Assembly (NCBI GenBank): GCA_037783545.1
Contig: JBBELK010000375.1
Location: 1,364,001 to 1,428,000 of the forward strand
Origin: Henricia sp. BOLD:AAB3569
Lineage: Eukaryota > Echinodermata > Asteroidea > Spinulosida > Echinasteridae
Length of the DNA stretch: 64,000 nucleotides
Direction of reading: 5' to 3'
Shown here: piece by piece, positions 62,200 to 64,000 of the stretch
Layout of the letters: every line of letters starts with the position of its first letter
How positions within the stretch are numbered: position 1 is the first letter of the stretch
Made by a program: the position numbers and the translations under genes
The notes under the pieces: generated by a model
Databases searched by the model: none
Seen by the model: the letters and a program-made list of their open reading frames with translations, nothing else
What the model was told of the DNA's origin: nothing

Positions 62200-63090
62200 A
62201 AATCACCCAAATAAACACAAAAACACCCCCTCTAGCCCATGTGGTCTAGCCCTATGACCCCAGGTCGTGCCATGTGGCCCAACAATCCCTCACTTTCGTT
62301 TGGTTTCACCCTGGCCAGACGTACTTCTGTAGTGCTCCGGTGTTCAGCCAATTTCGAGATCGGATTTCTGATAGTCTTCCGGAGAGAGTCTCCTTCTTTT
62401 TATACCCACGCTTCCAATTCCCTACCAGTTCTCCTGGCAAACGAAGCGATTCTGGGACGGATTTCACCTCTATATCCTTTTAATAGATCGTGCGAATTTC
62501 AGTTCCGGATTCACACGTAGTATCGGCCTGACCCGACGCCATGTTAGCGTTGGGATCCGGCCTCTGTGTACTCGGGTGTAAGAATACAGTTCTGTCGATG
62601 TGTTTACGCCACTGCTTTTCCTTAACCCTCGCTCTTGATAGTTCTCGGGAGCGTTCAGTATCGAACAGTTCGACACTCGGTTAAGATTTTTTTGCAGCTT
62701 CAGCGGCGTGCATATCCACCTGGTACCGCCCCCGCCTCGGCGCGTTGCAATTCAGTACCGCTCGCGCCCTTCCCCGGTCGCTCCTCTGCCTTCGCGCTCC
62801 CGGGCCGTGCTCCGCTAGCCCAGTGCTCCTGTGCTGCTCTGGGCTTACCGCGCGCTGTTCAACCATCGGATGAATTACTCGGTGGTCAAGCATAAGCCGC
62901 ATACACTATAAGCGACTCACGGTGGAGATTGGGCGCGGACCATTGTTGTTGTTAACGATGGTGCGTGCCCAATTCCCATTGTTAACTGCTCGTGGTGATA
63001 GAGCCTCCGTCGCGAGTGCGCTAGGTGACGGACAAGGGACATTTGGGGGTTTATGATGGGGATGTGTGCCAAGAGGGCTACTGAACCGTT
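62200..63090. other. unassigned region, GC content rising to the right
   Basis: No family was recognised. At 62948-62990 the words GATGGTGCGTGCCCAATTCC...CATTGTTAACTGCTCG resemble 47643-47685 (AATGGTGTGTGCCCAATTTC...CATTGTTAGACGCTCA). Confidence 0.4.
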
Positions 63091-63384
63091 TTTTTTACCC
63101 TAACAGGTCTCCGGTCCTCGTGCTCGCGATGCTTGCTGGTATCGCTTGAGCACGAAAGGCGAGACCCCTGCTGGATCGGTGAGGCCGATTCAAGCGAGGG
63201 ACTCGCGGTGTACAACCTGCGAGGAGGACGGAGGTGATCTGTCCTCTTCCGCTCACGCTACACCTCCGGCTGTCGACCAGCAAAGCGGGCCCCTCAGCAG
63301 GGACCGCTGTCGCTGGTCGAGGGAGCTCAGCTCGGTGTTTCCCAAGGGGTTTCACCGACGCAGAGTTTTCTAGGCCGGCAATAC

Positions 63385-64000
63385 GTGACCGCTCCGGGTT
63401 CTGGGCGAGGCTCGGATCGCCTCCGCGGTTACGCACCTCCCGCGAGCGGCCCGCCTACTAGCTTGCCACCTTGCAGCTAGCGCGGCGGGCAGGGTCCGTC
63501 TTCCGAGACGCACCCCAGGGAAGCTTGCCTTTCCACAGCACGCCGGGGAGCTGGCTCGCGGTGCAGACTTCCTCGGTGGACTCTCCGACGATAAGTCCCG
63601 GGTTCCCCTTGCAGCCGAGTATTCGGCTGTAGGACCCCCACGCACCGCGCAAACGGATGGCTCGCGGACCGCTTAGGGTTTCGGGCTAGGCTCGGATCCT
63701 GACTGCGGTTACGGGCTACCGACGTGCGGTCCGCCTGCTAGCTCCATGGCGGAGCTGGCGTGGCGGGCGGGGCCAGCCCCTCGGGGCAATTCCCAGGAAA
63801 GCTTGCCTTTCCTCAGCACGTCGGGGATGTTGTGTCCTTGGTACCGTTGGGTGCTGCTGTGGACACGGCAGAGCGTGACCGCTCTGTGTTCCGGGCTAGG
63901 CTCGGATCTCCTCTGCGGTTACGCGCCTCCGGTGTGCAGCCCGCCTGATGGCTCCACGTCGGAGCTGACGTGGCGGGCGGGGTTAGCCCTCGCGGGCAAC
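63385..64000. repeat. GC-rich diverged tandem repeat at the right window edge
   Basis: The series GACCGCTCYGKGTTC...GGCGAGGCTCGGAT...CTGCGGTTACGSRCC...GCSGCCCGCCT...GCTAGC...GGCGGGCRGGG...GGAAGCTTGCCTTTCC...CAGCACG starts at about 63385, 63668 and 63875. Units are 200-285 bp and strongly diverged. The region is much richer in G+C than the rest of the window, which suggests a different origin (a repeat or the 5' part of a retroelement). The next part lies outside the window. Confidence 0.6.

Noticed and set aside
62239-62520. Overlapping plus-strand frames resembling the end of a reverse-transcriptase protein
   Set aside because: Similarity is only impressionistic, with no conserved motif; not reported as a gene.
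63095-63436. 113-residue minus-strand frame in GC-rich DNA
   Set aside because: GC-rich sequence has few stops on both strands; overlapping frames of similar length exist on the plus strand.

Overview
This is nuclear DNA from an animal, most likely a marine invertebrate deuterostome (echinoderm, hemichordate or cephalochordate). I infer this from the spliced animal gene pieces, the immunoglobulin-type receptors, a Ty3/gypsy element of the kind seen in such genomes, a tRNA-derived SINE, and dozens of small terminal-inverted-repeat (TIR) elements. No taxon can be fixed from the sequence alone. The window is gene-poor and repeat-rich.

Layout. 1-5.9 kb: a minus-strand Ty3/gypsy element (end of pol off the window edge, gag, one putative LTR). 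6-8.7 kb: possible last exons of an unidentified plus-strand gene, facing a broken minus-strand gene with the P2X7-receptor-type intracellular (P2RX7_C) cysteine domain. 9.2-13 kb: three TIR elements, one carrying a Myb/SANT-like ORF of the PIF/Harbinger type. 13.75-13.95 kb: one minus-strand first coding exon of an SLC16-type transporter. 14-24.8 kb: no gene recognised; hairpin elements, a degenerate satellite (19.0-20.3 kb) and a SINE. 25.6-27.3 kb: the first of a family of single-exon immunoglobulin (Ig) receptors. 27.5-38.4 kb: nested transposable elements, a 1,220-bp tandem duplication and more SINEs. 40.4-57.8 kb: three more intact Ig-receptor genes (40.4, 50.1 and 54.1 kb), one pseudogene copy (57.2 kb) and one orphan upstream block (46.7 kb), with a Tc1-type remnant and several TIR elements between them. 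58-64 kb: two opposed 21-bp minisatellites that encode RGRPK heptads, more hairpin elements, and a GC-rich right end with diverged tandem repeats.

The centre of interest is the Ig-receptor family. Each member is one uninterrupted reading frame with signal peptide, Ig domain or domains, Thr/Ser/Asn-rich stalk, one membrane span, and a tail with spaced Yxx(V/I/L) motifs. The tails of three members end in a YQPY motif. All lie on the plus strand. The last two units (52.6-55.4 and 55.4-57.8 kb) are a tandem duplication, and the second unit has decayed: its TATA box is deleted and two TTAA-target elements have inserted, one in the Ig exon. The architecture suggests a family of surface recognition receptors signalling through tyrosine phosphorylation; the function is inferred, not shown.

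Several transposon insertions can be read against uninserted paralogous copies in the same window, which fixes their exact ends and target-site duplications (TSDs).
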